64,000 nucleotides of DNA from Streptomyces maremycinicus (GCF_001184025.1 NZ_BBYG01000014.1:62001-126000); one strand, 5' to 3'. Shown: positions 8,214-17,152, numbered from the stretch's first letter. Notes: generated by a model from the sequence alone, not told the origin. Made by a program: numbers and translations.

Positions 8214-9542
8214 TCAGCCCTTGTAGGCCTTGGCGGCGGCGGTTTCCAGCTGTGCCGCGGTGGCCTTCGGGTCGGACGGGTCGCGCAGGAAGTCCTGGAG
8301 GATCTTCCACTCGCCTGCGCCCTTGGTGCCGCCGAACGCGGCCGGGGCCTGGTCGGACATGTCGAAGCGGACGGAGTCCGCGGCGGTGATGAGCGACTTG
8401 GCGGTGGTGCGGGTGACGTCGTCGCCGTAGGAGGCCAGGTCGAGCTTCTTGTTCGGGGAGAGGAAGCCGCCCGTCTCGGCCCAGACCGCGGCGGCCTCCG
8501 GGGTGGCCAGGTACTCCAGCAGGGCCATGCCGGCCTTGGTGTTCTTGCCGTCCTTGAGGACGACGGCCGCGTCGCCGCCGCTGACCACCGGTGCCTCGCC
8601 CGCGCCGACGGGCGGGAAGGCGAAGAAGTTCGCGTCCTCGCCTATCCTGCGGCCGAACTGGTCCTTGGCGACGCCCGCGACGAAGTCGCCCTCGTAGACC
8701 ATGCCCGCCTCGGGCTCGGGCCCGAAGACCTTCTCGACGGAGCCCGGGAAGTCGGTGTTGAGGGCGCCCTTCTGGCCGCCCGCGAGGAGCTGCTTGTCCT
8801 GGAAGAGCTTGCCGAGCGTGGTGAGGGCGTCGACCACGCTCTGGTCGGTCCACTTCAGTTCGTGGGTGGCGAGGGCGTCGTACTTCTCGGGTCCGGCCTG
8901 GGAGAGGTAGACGTTCTCGAACCAGTCGGTGAGCGTCCAGCCGTCCTGGCCCGCCACGGAGAAGGCGGCGAGGCCCGAGTCGGAGACGGTCCGCCCGGCT
9001 TTCAGCATCTCGTCGTAGGTCTTCGGCGGCTGGACGCCGGCCTGTTCGAGAGCGGCGGGGCTGTACCAGACCGTCGACTTGTGCGCGGCCTTGAAGTAGA
9101 GGCCGTAGAGGGTGTCCTCGACGCTGCCGTAGTCCTTCCAGACCGGCGCGTAGTTGGCGGCGACGGCCTTCTGGGTGGTCGACGACAGGGGCAGGAGCCA
9201 GCCGTTCCCGGCGAACTGCTGGAGCACTCCGACCTGCGGGACCATCACCACGTCGGGGGCGTTGCCGCCCTCGATCTTGCTGCCGACGACGGTGGAGACG
9301 TTGTCGCCGGTGGAGACGAACTGGGTCTTGGCTCCGGTCTTCTCGGTGAAGGCGTCCAGCACCTTCTGGAAGTTCTTCTGCTCGGCGCCGGACCAGACGC
9401 CGGCCACGGTGACCGTCTGGCCGCCCAGTGCCTTGTCGCCGCCGCCCGCGGAGACGGGGTCGCCGCTCCCGCAGGCGGTCGCGCCGATTGCCAGGACGAG
9501 GGCGGTGCAGCCGGTGAGCAGGGAGGTACGTCGTCGCATCAT
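8214..9542 (-). CDS. Sugar-binding lipoprotein of ABC importer
   Basis: The 442-residue protein starts with a basic region and hydrophobic stretch ending in the lipobox AIGATAC, so the Cys at about residue 24 should be lipidated and the protein anchored outside the membrane. The rest follows the family 1 extracellular solute-binding fold (VTVAGVWSGAEQKNFQKVLD near the start, DNVSTVVGSKIEGGNAPDVV in the first lobe). With the two downstream permeases and the upstream GH13 glucosidase it forms an uptake and hydrolysis operon, probably for an alpha-glucoside such as maltose, trehalose or sucrose-like sugars. ATG codons at 9542 and 9539 are both usable. Confidence 0.92.
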   Translation of the reverse strand: MMRRRTSLLTGCTALVLAIGATACGSGDPVSAGGGDKALGGQTVTVAGVWSGAEQKNFQKVLDAFTEKTGAKTQFVSTGDNVSTVVGSKIEGGNAPDVVMVPQVGVLQQFAGNGWLLPLSSTTQKAVAANYAPVWKDYGSVEDTLYGLYFKAAHKSTVWYSPAALEQAGVQPPKTYDEMLKAGRTVSDSGLAAFSVAGQDGWTLTDWFENVYLSQAGPEKYDALATHELKWTDQSVVDALTTLGKLFQDKQLLAGGQKGALNTDFPGSVEKVFGPEPEAGMVYEGDFVAGVAKDQFGRRIGEDANFFAFPPVGAGEAPVVSGGDAAVVLKDGKNTKAGMALLEYLATPEAAAVWAETGGFLSPNKKLDLASYGDDVTRTTAKSLITAADSVRFDMSDQAPAAFGGTKGAGEWKILQDFLRDPSDPKATAAQLETAAAKAYKG

Positions 9543-9574
9543 CGTCGATGTCCGTTCGTGGAAGGGGAATTGGC

Positions 9575-9614
9575 GGTGGTGGAGAGGTGGAGTGGTGGAG
9601 AGGTGGGGAGGTGG
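9575..9614. repeat. G-rich GGTGG/GGAGAGG direct repeats
   Basis: The gap between the glucosidase and lipoprotein genes holds the 13-mer GGTGGAGAGGTGG-like motif about three times in 40 bp. The plus strand is almost free of C, and the minus-strand transcript here would be C-rich and unstructured. It may space or attenuate the two coding regions. Confidence 0.45.
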
Positions 9615-9620
9615 TCGTGC

Positions 9621-11339
9621 TCAGGAGTCGGTGTCGTCACCGATCCACCAGGCGGCCGTGGAGCCGGGGAGTTCCCCGGCCCGGCAGGGGCCGCTGGACA
9701 GCAGGGGGATGCCGGGGACGGGCGCCGGAGCGGGCGCCGTTCCGAAGTTGACGGCGCAGACCAGGCCGTCGCCGCGGGCGAAGGCCAGGACCCCCGGCTG
9801 GGTGTCCAGCCAGCGCAGCGTGCCCTCGCCGAGCTGGGGCAGGCCGGCGCGCAGCTGGAGGCCGTCGCGGTACAGGTGCCAGAAGGAGCGGGTGTCGGCG
9901 AGGGCGCGATCGGTGGCGTACTGGGCGAAGTACTCGGGCTGCGGCAGCCAGGGCTTGGTGCCGTCGACGCCGGAGGTGAAACCGAACGGTGACGCCTGCC
10001 CGGACCACGGCAGCGGTACCCGGCAGCCGTCCCGGATGCGGGCGCGGCTGCCGGTGCGGCGGAAGATCGGGTCGGTGAGCACGTCGTCGGGCAGGTCGAC
10101 GACCTCGGGCAGGCCCAGTTCCTCGCCCTGGTAGATGTAGGCGGCGCCGGGCAGCGCCAGCAACAGCAGGGCGGCGGCACGGGCGCGGGCGGCGCCGAGG
10201 CCGCTGCCCTCGACGGCGGGCTCGCCGTAGCGGGTGACCGTGCGGACCTGGTCGTGGTTGTTGAGGACCCAGGTGACGGTCGACCCCGTTCCCGCGATGT
10301 CCTGCATGGCCTCGGTGATGACCTTGCGGAAGGCGTCGGCGTCCCAGGAGGCGCTCAGCAGGTCGAAGAAGAAGGCCTGGTGCAGTTCGTCGGGGCGGAC
10401 GTACAGCGCGTGTTCGCGGGCCGTCGGGACCGAGACCTCGCCGACCAGGAGCCGTTCGCGGCCGTCGCGTGCCGTGTACTCCTCGCACACCGCGCGCCAG
10501 CGCCGCCACACGTCGTGCACCTCGGGCTGGTTCCAGGCGAGGGGGTTGACGGAGTCGCGGGTGCGGGCGTCTGCCTCGGGGTCCGGCGAGTCGGGCAGCT
10601 CGGGGTGCTTGAACAGTCCGGCGGCGACGTCGATGCGGAAGCCGTCGACGCCCCGGTCCAGCCAGAACCGCAGCGCGCGGTCGAAGTACCCGCCGACCTC
10701 GGGGTCGCGCCAGTTCCAGTCGGGCTGCTCCGGCGTGAACATGTGCAGGTACCACTGGCCCGGGCGGCCGTCGGCCTCGGTCACCCGGCTCCAGGCCGGG
10801 CCGCCGAACATGGCGTGCCAGTTGTTGGGCGGCTCGGCGCCGTCCGCCCCGCGCCCGTCGGCGAAGTGGAAGCGGGCCCGGGCCGCGCTGCCGGGTGCGG
10901 AGGCGAGCGCCTCACGGAACCAGGGGTGCTCACTGGAGCAGTGGTTGGGGACGATGTCCAGCAGCACCTTGACGCCCAGCCGCCGGGCGGCCGCCACCAG
11001 CCGGTCGAACTCGGCGAGATCACCGAAGAGCGGGTCGACGTCGCAGTAGTCGGAGACGTCGTATCCGTGGTCGGCCTGCGGGGAGGGGTAGAAGGGGCTC
11101 AGCCAGATCCCGTCGACGCCCAGCTTCTTCAGGTACGGCAGTCCGGCGCGGACTCCGGCGAGATCGCCGACGCCGTCGCCGGTGCTGTCCAGGAAGCTGC
11201 GGACGTACACCTGGTAGATCACTGCCTCGCGCCACCAGTGGTGCGTGGCTGGGCGCGTGTCGGTGCGCGTGACGACGCGCGTGTCGATGTGCTGGGAGCT
11301 CACCCGTTGGCCTGTCTGTGCGGGCTGACTGTTATGCAT
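9621..11339 (-). CDS. GH13 alpha-glucosidase (oligo-glucosidase type)
   Basis: The protein of up to 572 residues has the GH13 alpha-amylase fold: AVIYQVYVRSFLDSTGDGVG at the start, KVLLDIVPNH (region I), GVDGFRIDVA with the nucleophile Asp (region II), LLVGEVSV with the acid Glu (region III) and VLNNHDQVR with the transition-state Asp (region IV). Such enzymes release glucose from short alpha-glucosides inside the cell; no signal peptide is seen. It leads the operon with lipoprotein and permeases. The start is uncertain: the ATG at 11339 lies 4 nt after the likely -10 box and has no ribosome site, while a GTG at 11303 is the next candidate. Confidence 0.9.
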   Translation of the reverse strand: MHNSQPAQTGQRVSSQHIDTRVVTRTDTRPATHHWWREAVIYQVYVRSFLDSTGDGVGDLAGVRAGLPYLKKLGVDGIWLSPFYPSPQADHGYDVSDYCDVDPLFGDLAEFDRLVAAARRLGVKVLLDIVPNHCSSEHPWFREALASAPGSAARARFHFADGRGADGAEPPNNWHAMFGGPAWSRVTEADGRPGQWYLHMFTPEQPDWNWRDPEVGGYFDRALRFWLDRGVDGFRIDVAAGLFKHPELPDSPDPEADARTRDSVNPLAWNQPEVHDVWRRWRAVCEEYTARDGRERLLVGEVSVPTAREHALYVRPDELHQAFFFDLLSASWDADAFRKVITEAMQDIAGTGSTVTWVLNNHDQVRTVTRYGEPAVEGSGLGAARARAAALLLLALPGAAYIYQGEELGLPEVVDLPDDVLTDPIFRRTGSRARIRDGCRVPLPWSGQASPFGFTSGVDGTKPWLPQPEYFAQYATDRALADTRSFWHLYRDGLQLRAGLPQLGEGTLRWLDTQPGVLAFARGDGLVCAVNFGTAPAPAPVPGIPLLSSGPCRAGELPGSTAAWWIGDDTDS

Positions 11340-11343
11340 GCAT

Positions 11344-11372
11344 GTTATGTAGGCGTTTCACGGAGGTGTCAA
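11344..11372 (-). promoter_or_regulatory. Promoter of the glucosidase/ABC operon
   Basis: On the minus strand a perfect -35 box TTGACA (11367-11372) is separated by 17 bp from CATAAC (11344-11349, 4/6 match to the consensus -10). The predicted transcript would start at about 11337, next to the first ATG at 11339. This implies either a leaderless message or use of the downstream GTG at 11303. Confidence 0.6.
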
Positions 11373-11386
11373 CGAACAGGCAGGGG

Positions 11387-11401
11387 CCATCTGACAGATG
11401 G
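11387..11401. promoter_or_regulatory. Palindrome CCATCTGACAGATGG, possible operator
   Basis: Seven-bp perfect arms flank a single base just upstream of the -35 box of the glucosidase operon. The place suits an activator or repressor site; no matching regulator gene is adjacent. Confidence 0.45.
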
Positions 11402-11525
11402 GGATGGCAAACGCCCACCTATCAGGACAAAACGACACCGGTTGATACGTCGGCGTTACCTAACATGTAAGTAGGCGAAGGATGGTGCGGTGAGAGGGGA
11501 GGACAGCCGTGCCGACCGAGCCGGG

Positions 11526-12794
11526 TCAGCCGCGGCGGGAGATGTCCGCGAGCTCCCGGGCCAGCCGCCGCGCCGCCGCCTCGGGCGTGGAGTGCCCGGA
11601 CATCGCGTCGTGCACGACCGCCTGCACCACCATGCTGACCTGGTCGTAGCGGGGGCTCTTGGGACGCGGGGCGGCCGTCAGGACACTCGCGCGCAGGGTC
11701 GGCAGGTACGGGAACCGCCGGACCAGTCCCGGGTCCTCGTACAGATCCGCGCGTACGGGCGGCAGCGCGCCCCGGGTCAGCACCTGCCGCTGGACGCCCT
11801 CGCTGGTGAGGTAGGCGATCAGCCGCGCGGCGGTGTCGGGGTGTTCGGCGTGCGTGTTGACGGCCAGGTTGGAACCGCCGAGCACGCTGGTCCCGGGCCC
11901 GTCGCGGCCCGGCAGCGGCACGGCGCCGACCTTGCCGGCCAGCGCGGACCCCGGCGCGGAGGCGCTGACGTACGCGTAGGGCCAGTTGCGCAGGAAGAGC
12001 AGGTGTCCGTCCTGGAAGGCCCGCCGGGACTCCTCCTCGGTGTAGGCCAGAGCCTCCTTCGGCACCCATCCCTCGCGGACGCCGCGCGCGAGGAACCCGA
12101 TGCCCTCGCGGGCGGCGGAGTCGACGGTGACGCGGTCGCCCTCGTCGCCGAGGATCGTGCCGCCCGCCGAGTACACCGCCTCGGCCGCGTTGACGGTGAG
12201 GCCCTCGTAGGGCAGGAACTGCCCCGCGTAGCCGTCGAGTCCGTACCGCGGCGCGACGGTCTTCGCGGCCCGCTCCAGTTCGGCCCAGGTGCGGGGCGGC
12301 GGGACGCCCTCCGCGGCGAGGACGTCCTTGCGGTAGAGGAGCAGCCCGGCGTTGGTGACGTACGGGACGGCGTACAACCGGCCGTCGTACGTCGCCGTGT
12401 CCACGACCGGACGGAGGAAGCTGCCCAGCGGGAAGCGGTCCCTCGGCAGCGGGCGTATCCAGCCGGCGGCGGCGAACTCCGAGGTCCAGGCGACGTCGAT
12501 GTTGAGGACGTCGAACCGGCTGCGGGCGCCGCCGCGCAGATCGGTGATCATCTGGGCGCGGGTCTCGTCCGCCGAGTCCGGCAGTTCGACGAGGGTGACC
12601 CTCTCGCCGGGGTGAGCGCGGTTCCAGCCCTGGAGCAGCGGGCCGAGATAGCCGGTGAGGTCGCCCGCGGTGGCCAGGGTGAGCGGTCCGCGGCCCTCCA
12701 GACCGCCGGCCGCCCGCGCGCCGGAGGCGCCGTAACCGGCCAGGACCACGGCGAGAACGAGGAGGCCCCTACCGGCGGCGCGTATCCACCGCAT
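11526..12794 (-). CDS. Solo extracellular sugar-binding protein
   Basis: The protein of about 422 residues begins with a signal-like stretch (RAAGRGLLVLAVVLAGYGA) without a clear lipobox Cys, so it looks secreted or anchored by an uncleaved helix. The mature part is a solute-binding fold of the sugar type (LTLATAGDLTGYLGPLLQGW, FDVLNIDVAWTSEFAAAGWI, YAVPYVTNAGLLLYRKDVL). There are no permeases of its own; the next genes downstream are the glucosidase operon with its own binding protein. It may feed the same permease pair or act as a sensor. A PadR gene diverges from it. I chose the ATG at 12794 (MRWIRAAG). Confidence 0.82.
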   Translation of the reverse strand: MRWIRAAGRGLLVLAVVLAGYGASGARAAGGLEGRGPLTLATAGDLTGYLGPLLQGWNRAHPGERVTLVELPDSADETRAQMITDLRGGARSRFDVLNIDVAWTSEFAAAGWIRPLPRDRFPLGSFLRPVVDTATYDGRLYAVPYVTNAGLLLYRKDVLAAEGVPPPRTWAELERAAKTVAPRYGLDGYAGQFLPYEGLTVNAAEAVYSAGGTILGDEGDRVTVDSAAREGIGFLARGVREGWVPKEALAYTEEESRRAFQDGHLLFLRNWPYAYVSASAPGSALAGKVGAVPLPGRDGPGTSVLGGSNLAVNTHAEHPDTAARLIAYLTSEGVQRQVLTRGALPPVRADLYEDPGLVRRFPYLPTLRASVLTAAPRPKSPRYDQVSMVVQAVVHDAMSGHSTPEAAARRLARELADISRRG

Positions 12795-12851
12795 AGGTTC
12801 CTCCCTGTACACCCGGCGCCGGGCGCCCTCGCCCGGAGTCAGAGGCTATGT

Positions 12852-12866
12852 ATACCCGTTAGGTAT
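12852..12866. promoter_or_regulatory. Palindrome ATACC-CGTTA-GGTAT, possible PadR operator
   Basis: Perfect 5-bp arms with a 5-bp spacer sit in the divergent gap between the solo binding protein and the PadR gene, 54 bp before the PadR start. PadR regulators usually repress their own operon from such sites. Confidence 0.5.
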
Positions 12867-12919
12867 GGGCGATACTAGGGCCTGGACCACAATACGAGGC
12901 TGCGAGGAGGACAGCACGA

Positions 12920-13435
12920 GTGCGCCTGCCCCTCCTGGCCCTGCTGGCGCGCGGCCCGGCCCACGGTTACGAGCTCAAGCAGGACCTTGAGCGGCTTCTG
13001 GGCGCCGCGTACCCTCAGCCCAACATCGGCCAGATCTACGTGACGCTGAGCCGCCTCGAGAAGACCGGGCTGATCGAGGGCGAGGAGGTCGAGCAGTCGA
13101 GTCGGCCCAACAAGAAGATCTACCACCTCACCGACGCCGGCCAGGAAGCGCTGCGCGTCTGGTACGAGGAGACCTCGGACGAACCGAGGTTGCGGGACGA
13201 GTTCTTCATGAAGCTCGCCCTGGCCCCGCAGACCGGGCTCGCCGACCAGATCGCCCTGATCAACAAGCAACGACGCCACTACCTGAACACCATGCGTACC
13301 CTGTCGAAGCTCGTCACGGGCGAGCACCGCGAGAACCGGACGGCCCGGCTGCTCGTCGAGGGCGCCATGCTGCACCTGCAAGCCGACCTCGACTGGCTGG
13401 AGCGCTGCCAGGAAGAACTGGAGGAGCCGGAATGA
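12920..13435 (+). CDS. PadR family transcriptional regulator
   Basis: The 171-residue protein has a winged helix typical of PadR (LLALLARGPAHGYELKQDL, IGQIYVTLSRLEKTGLIEGE, KIYHLTDAGQEALRVWYEE) and a C-terminal helical dimerisation half with Vir_C-like layout. It starts at GTG 12920 and its stop overlaps the ATG of the ABC ATPase gene by 4 bp, so regulator and exporter are co-translated. PadR proteins of this layout commonly repress the ABC exporter they sit with and release on binding a drug-like ligand. Confidence 0.9.
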   Translation: MRLPLLALLARGPAHGYELKQDLERLLGAAYPQPNIGQIYVTLSRLEKTGLIEGEEVEQSSRPNKKIYHLTDAGQEALRVWYEETSDEPRLRDEFFMKLALAPQTGLADQIALINKQRRHYLNTMRTLSKLVTGEHRENRTARLLVEGAMLHLQADLDWLERCQEELEEPE

Positions 13436-14181
13436 ACGACACTCCCACTCCTGCGCTGCGGGCCGAGGGCCTCGTGAAGACCCACCACGGCGAGGGCGCG
13501 CCCGCCCACGCCGTTCGCGGGGTGGACCTGTCCGTACGGCAGGGCGAGTTCGTTGCGGTCACCGGCCCGTCCGGCGCCGGGAAGTCGACGCTGCTGCATC
13601 TGCTCGGCGGCCTCCAGCGACCTGACAGCGGCAGCATCTGGCTGGACGGCGTACGCACGGACGGGTACAGCGAGGCGCAGTGGGCCGTGGTGCGCCGGCG
13701 GCGGATCGGCGTCGTCTTCCAGTTCTTCAACCTGGTCTCCAACCTGTCCGTCGCCGACAACGTCGAGCTGCCCGCGCTGCTGGCGGGGGTCTCCCCCAGG
13801 CGGGCCCGCGCGGAGCGGGAGGAGCTGCTGGCCGAGCTGGGCCTGGCGGGCAAGGAGCGCAGCATGCCCGGCGAGCTGTCCGGCGGCGAGCAACAGCGGG
13901 TGGCCCTGGCCCGGGCCCTGGTGAACCATCCGCCCCTGCTGCTCGCGGACGAGCCGGCGGGCAGCCTGGACAGCAAGGGCACCCGCGAGGTGACCCGGCT
14001 GCTGTCCCGGTTCCACCGGCGCGGCCAGACCATCCTCCTGGTCACCCATGACGCGCGCATGGCGAGCACCGCGGACCGGGTGATCAGCTTCTTCGACGGC
14101 CGGATCGCCGACGACGCGGTACTGGACGGCACCCCGTCCCCCGGCAAGGGGATATCCGCGGTACTGGAACTGAAGGACTGA
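13432..14181 (+). CDS. ABC exporter ATPase, MacB/LolD type
   Basis: The 249-residue protein has Walker A GPSGAGKST (about residue 45), the Q-loop around VVFQFFNLVSNLSVADNVELP, the signature LSGGEQQRVALARALV, Walker B LLLADEPAGSLDS and switch His in ILLVTHDARM. This set is typical of ATPases that work with FtsX-like permeases to extract or export lipids, peptides or antibiotics. The partner permease gene starts 3 bp after its stop. Confidence 0.95.
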   Translation: MNDTPTPALRAEGLVKTHHGEGAPAHAVRGVDLSVRQGEFVAVTGPSGAGKSTLLHLLGGLQRPDSGSIWLDGVRTDGYSEAQWAVVRRRRIGVVFQFFNLVSNLSVADNVELPALLAGVSPRRARAEREELLAELGLAGKERSMPGELSGGEQQRVALARALVNHPPLLLADEPAGSLDSKGTREVTRLLSRFHRRGQTILLVTHDARMASTADRVISFFDGRIADDAVLDGTPSPGKGISAVLELKD

Positions 14182-14184
14182 CCT

Positions 14185-16476
14185 GTGCGAGCCACGTTGC
14201 GCTGGGCGCACTCGGACCTGCGGACGCATCGCGGCGAAGCACTGTTCCTGGTGCTCGCCACCGTGGGCGTCGTCACCTCCCTGCTGCTGGCGGCGGCGCT
14301 GTTCGGGTACGCGACGAACCCGTGGGAGCGGGTCTTCACCCAGTCCCGGGGCGCGCACGTGTCGATCCACACCGGCTCCTCGGCCGACGCGGGCAGGCTC
14401 TCCGGGCTGGACGGTGTCGAGTCCGTCGCCGGTCCCTACGCCACGGCTTCCACCACGGTCACCTCCCGGGGCGCCCGCGCCTCCGTCGAGCTGCGCGGCA
14501 GCGCCGACCGGCCCGCCGTCGGACGGCCCCTGCTCGTCTCCGGCCGCTGGCTCGACCCCGCGGCGCCCGAGGGCGTGGTGCTGGAGAGCAGCCTGGCCCG
14601 CGCGCTGCTGGCCGAGCCAGGAGACGTGCTCACCCGGACCGGCGGCGCGGCGCTGACCGTCCTCGGCGTCGCCGACAGCCCCGAACCGCGCTACCGCCAG
14701 GGCGAGCGGCCCGGACTGGTCTGGGCACTGCCCTCCGCCGTGCCGCGCACCGGCTCCGAACGCGGCCAGGTGATCGGGCTGCGCCTGACGGATCCGGAGG
14801 ACACGGACTACGCCGTCCAGCGCGCCGTCACGGTGCTGGGTGCCGGCGCGGTGCGGGAGGTCTCCACCTGGCAGCAGGCGCGGGCCGAGGCGCAGGGCGA
14901 CGACCGGCTGCTGGGCCAGATACTGGGCCTGTTCGGTCTGGGCGCGCTCGTCGCCGCCGGACTCGCCGTGCACGGGGCCATCGGCACCCGGATCCGGGGT
15001 CACCTGCGGGACATCTCGATCCTGAAGGCGATCGGGTTCACCCCGGGCCAGGTGACGCGCGTCTTCCTGCTCCAGCATCTCGCCTACGCGCTGCTGGGCG
15101 CCGTGGCAGCGGCGGCGCTCACCCAGGCGCTGGGCAGCCGGCTGCCGGGGCGGCTGGGAGACGCGATCGGGGTGTGGCAGGGACTGCCCGGACATGCCGC
15201 GACCTCGGTCCTGGTGCCCGTCGGGGTGGTGCTGTTCATCGGCGCGACCACCGGGCTCGCGGCATGGCGGGCGGGGCGGGTGCCTCCGGTTCCGGTGCCC
15301 CGGACCGCCGCCCCGGCCGGGGGGCGTCTGTCGGGGGTGGCGCGTCGCGCGCTCGGCCTGCGGCTGCCGCCCGCGATGGTCCTCGGCTGGCACAAGGCGT
15401 TCACGCGTCGCCCGCGCTCACTGGCCACCATCGCCCGGCTCGCCCTGCCGCTGACACTGATCGTGGTGGCGATGAGCGCCTGGACGACCATCGAGCGCTT
15501 CCACAGCACCCCGGAGGAGATGGGTCTGGCGGCCGCGCTCACCGTCCGCGCCGACGGAGGGACGGGCGACGCGGCGACCCGGACACTGTTGGCGCGGCGT
15601 CCCGAGGTCGCCGCCGTCTATCCGGGCGTCGAGGTCGCGGCCCTGGTCCCGGGCCAGACGGCGACGATCGCCCTGCGCGGTCTGGGCACCCGTACGGACC
15701 CGTACCCCTACACCCTGGCCGAGGGCCGCCCCGCGCACGGTGCCGACGAGGCGGTGGCCGGGCAGGGGCTGCTGGACCTGCTGGACGTCCGGGTCGGCGA
15801 CTGGGTGCGGATGACCGTGAGCGGCCGGCCCCAGATCCTCCACATCGTGGGCCGCAGCATCGAGCCGGAGAACGCCGGTCGGGTCATCTCCACCTCGCTC
15901 GACACCCTGAGGGAGAACGACGCGGAACTCCGGCCGACGCTGTACCAGGTCCGGTTGCGCGACGGCGCCGATCCGCGTCGTGTCGCCGCCGCGCTGAGCG
16001 CCGCGGCCGGGCGCGGACAGCTGGACGTGCACACGGTGACGAACCCCGCCGACGGTCTGTCGCCGCTGCGCAGTGTCGTCGTCGGTCTGCTCGGTGTCCT
16101 CGCGCTGATCGGGCTGGTCGATCTGCTGACGGCCATCGGCGGCACGCTGCGCGAGGGCGAACGGGATCTGCTCGCGCTCCGGGCGATCGGCCTGTCACCA
16201 CGGCAGATCAGCGGGATCACGGTCGCGGCCACCGGTTGCACCGTGGGGGCCGCGGTCGCCGTCTCGCTGGCGCTGGGGCTCCCTGTCTCCCACTGGCTGA
16301 TCGACGCGCAGGGCCGGTCGAGCGGCATCGGCGCCGGCATCGCCCGGGCACCGTCCGCCGTCGCGCTGTCCGCGTTCGGCGCGGCGGTGGTGCTGGGCGC
16401 GCTGGCGCTCGCCGCGCTGCCCGCGACCCGCGCCTCCCGGCGCCGTCCGGCGGACACGATGAGCGCGGTGGCGTAG
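14185..16476 (+). CDS. FtsX-like ABC permease
   Basis: The 763-residue protein starts with a membrane helix (about residues 20-40), followed by a large extracellular MacB-like domain, an FtsX core of three helices (about 250-365), a second helix and extracellular region (about 415-640), and a second FtsX core (about 640-750) with LRAIGLSPRQISGITVAA. Duplicated FtsX units are usual in Gram-positive exporters of this class. It works with the ATPase just upstream; the substrate is not evident. It starts at GTG 14185. Confidence 0.93.
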   Translation: MRATLRWAHSDLRTHRGEALFLVLATVGVVTSLLLAAALFGYATNPWERVFTQSRGAHVSIHTGSSADAGRLSGLDGVESVAGPYATASTTVTSRGARASVELRGSADRPAVGRPLLVSGRWLDPAAPEGVVLESSLARALLAEPGDVLTRTGGAALTVLGVADSPEPRYRQGERPGLVWALPSAVPRTGSERGQVIGLRLTDPEDTDYAVQRAVTVLGAGAVREVSTWQQARAEAQGDDRLLGQILGLFGLGALVAAGLAVHGAIGTRIRGHLRDISILKAIGFTPGQVTRVFLLQHLAYALLGAVAAAALTQALGSRLPGRLGDAIGVWQGLPGHAATSVLVPVGVVLFIGATTGLAAWRAGRVPPVPVPRTAAPAGGRLSGVARRALGLRLPPAMVLGWHKAFTRRPRSLATIARLALPLTLIVVAMSAWTTIERFHSTPEEMGLAAALTVRADGGTGDAATRTLLARRPEVAAVYPGVEVAALVPGQTATIALRGLGTRTDPYPYTLAEGRPAHGADEAVAGQGLLDLLDVRVGDWVRMTVSGRPQILHIVGRSIEPENAGRVISTSLDTLRENDAELRPTLYQVRLRDGADPRRVAAALSAAAGRGQLDVHTVTNPADGLSPLRSVVVGLLGVLALIGLVDLLTAIGGTLREGERDLLALRAIGLSPRQISGITVAATGCTVGAAVAVSLALGLPVSHWLIDAQGRSSGIGAGIARAPSAVALSAFGAAVVLGALALAALPATRASRRRPADTMSAVA

Positions 16477-16569
16477 TCCGCGGAGGACGCCCGGGCGCCC
16501 GGACACCTTTGCGGCCTCACGGCACCGGGCATGACGGGTAGCGGAGTGACCGACGAACCGGGGGGACGC

Positions 16570-17074
16570 ATGCACGCCAGGGTCGAGTACCTGATCCGAC
16601 ACGGGGTGTCCCGACGTGTATGGGTGATCGCCGGCCGGTGCGGCGTACTGGCTCTGCGCCCTGGCCGGAGTCTGGTACCTGATCCGGCAGGGGGTGACGC
16701 TCGGCAATGTCGTCGCCCTGCACGTGATCTGTTTCGTGTGCGAAGCGGTCTCGGTGCTGGGGGTCCTGTGGCCGGGCGAAGAGGCCGGTTCGGAGCAGCT
16801 CGTGGACGATCACCAGGGTGTGACGGTGTCCGCCGCCTGCCTGAGCGGGATCTTCCTCGCGTTCCCGACCCTGATCACCCTGACCGTGCTCGACCGGACC
16901 GGCGTCCCGCTGGAGGCCGTGGTCGCTTCGACGACCGCACTGTTGCTGGCCTCGTTCGCGGGCCTCGTCGCCGTGACGGCCCTCGCTCCCACGGTGCGGC
17001 CCGCCCACGACGGGGCCGGTCCGCCGGACGGCCCGGGCTGGTCCGACGCCGGGGACTTCGACCTGGGCGACTAG
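16570..17074 (+). pseudogene. Four-helix membrane protein gene with a 4-bp frameshift
   Basis: An ATG at 16570 preceded by GGGGGGACGC opens a frame reading MHARVEYLIRHGVSRRVWVIAG. At 16631-16638 the sequence contains CCGGCCGG. If one CCGG is removed, the frame passes directly into AAYWLCALAGVWYLIRQG and on to a stop at 17074, giving a coherent 166-residue protein with about four membrane helices. As written, the first frame continues into an Arg/Pro-rich nonsense tail, and the second frame has only an internal GTG (16694). I therefore read it as a frameshifted gene or a sequencing error. No family is recognised. Confidence 0.6.
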
Positions 17075-17152
17075 GGAACCTGTGGGCGACCAGTGGGCTT
17101 GTGCGTCAAGGCGCTGCCCGGCGGCAGCGCAGGCGCCTGGACCGACGTCGGC

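Noticed and set aside
7731..9992. A 753-codon plus-strand frame opposite the importer genes
   Set aside because: It is antisense to the well-supported permease and lipoprotein genes, has no recognisable domain and reads as the mirror of their codon bias.
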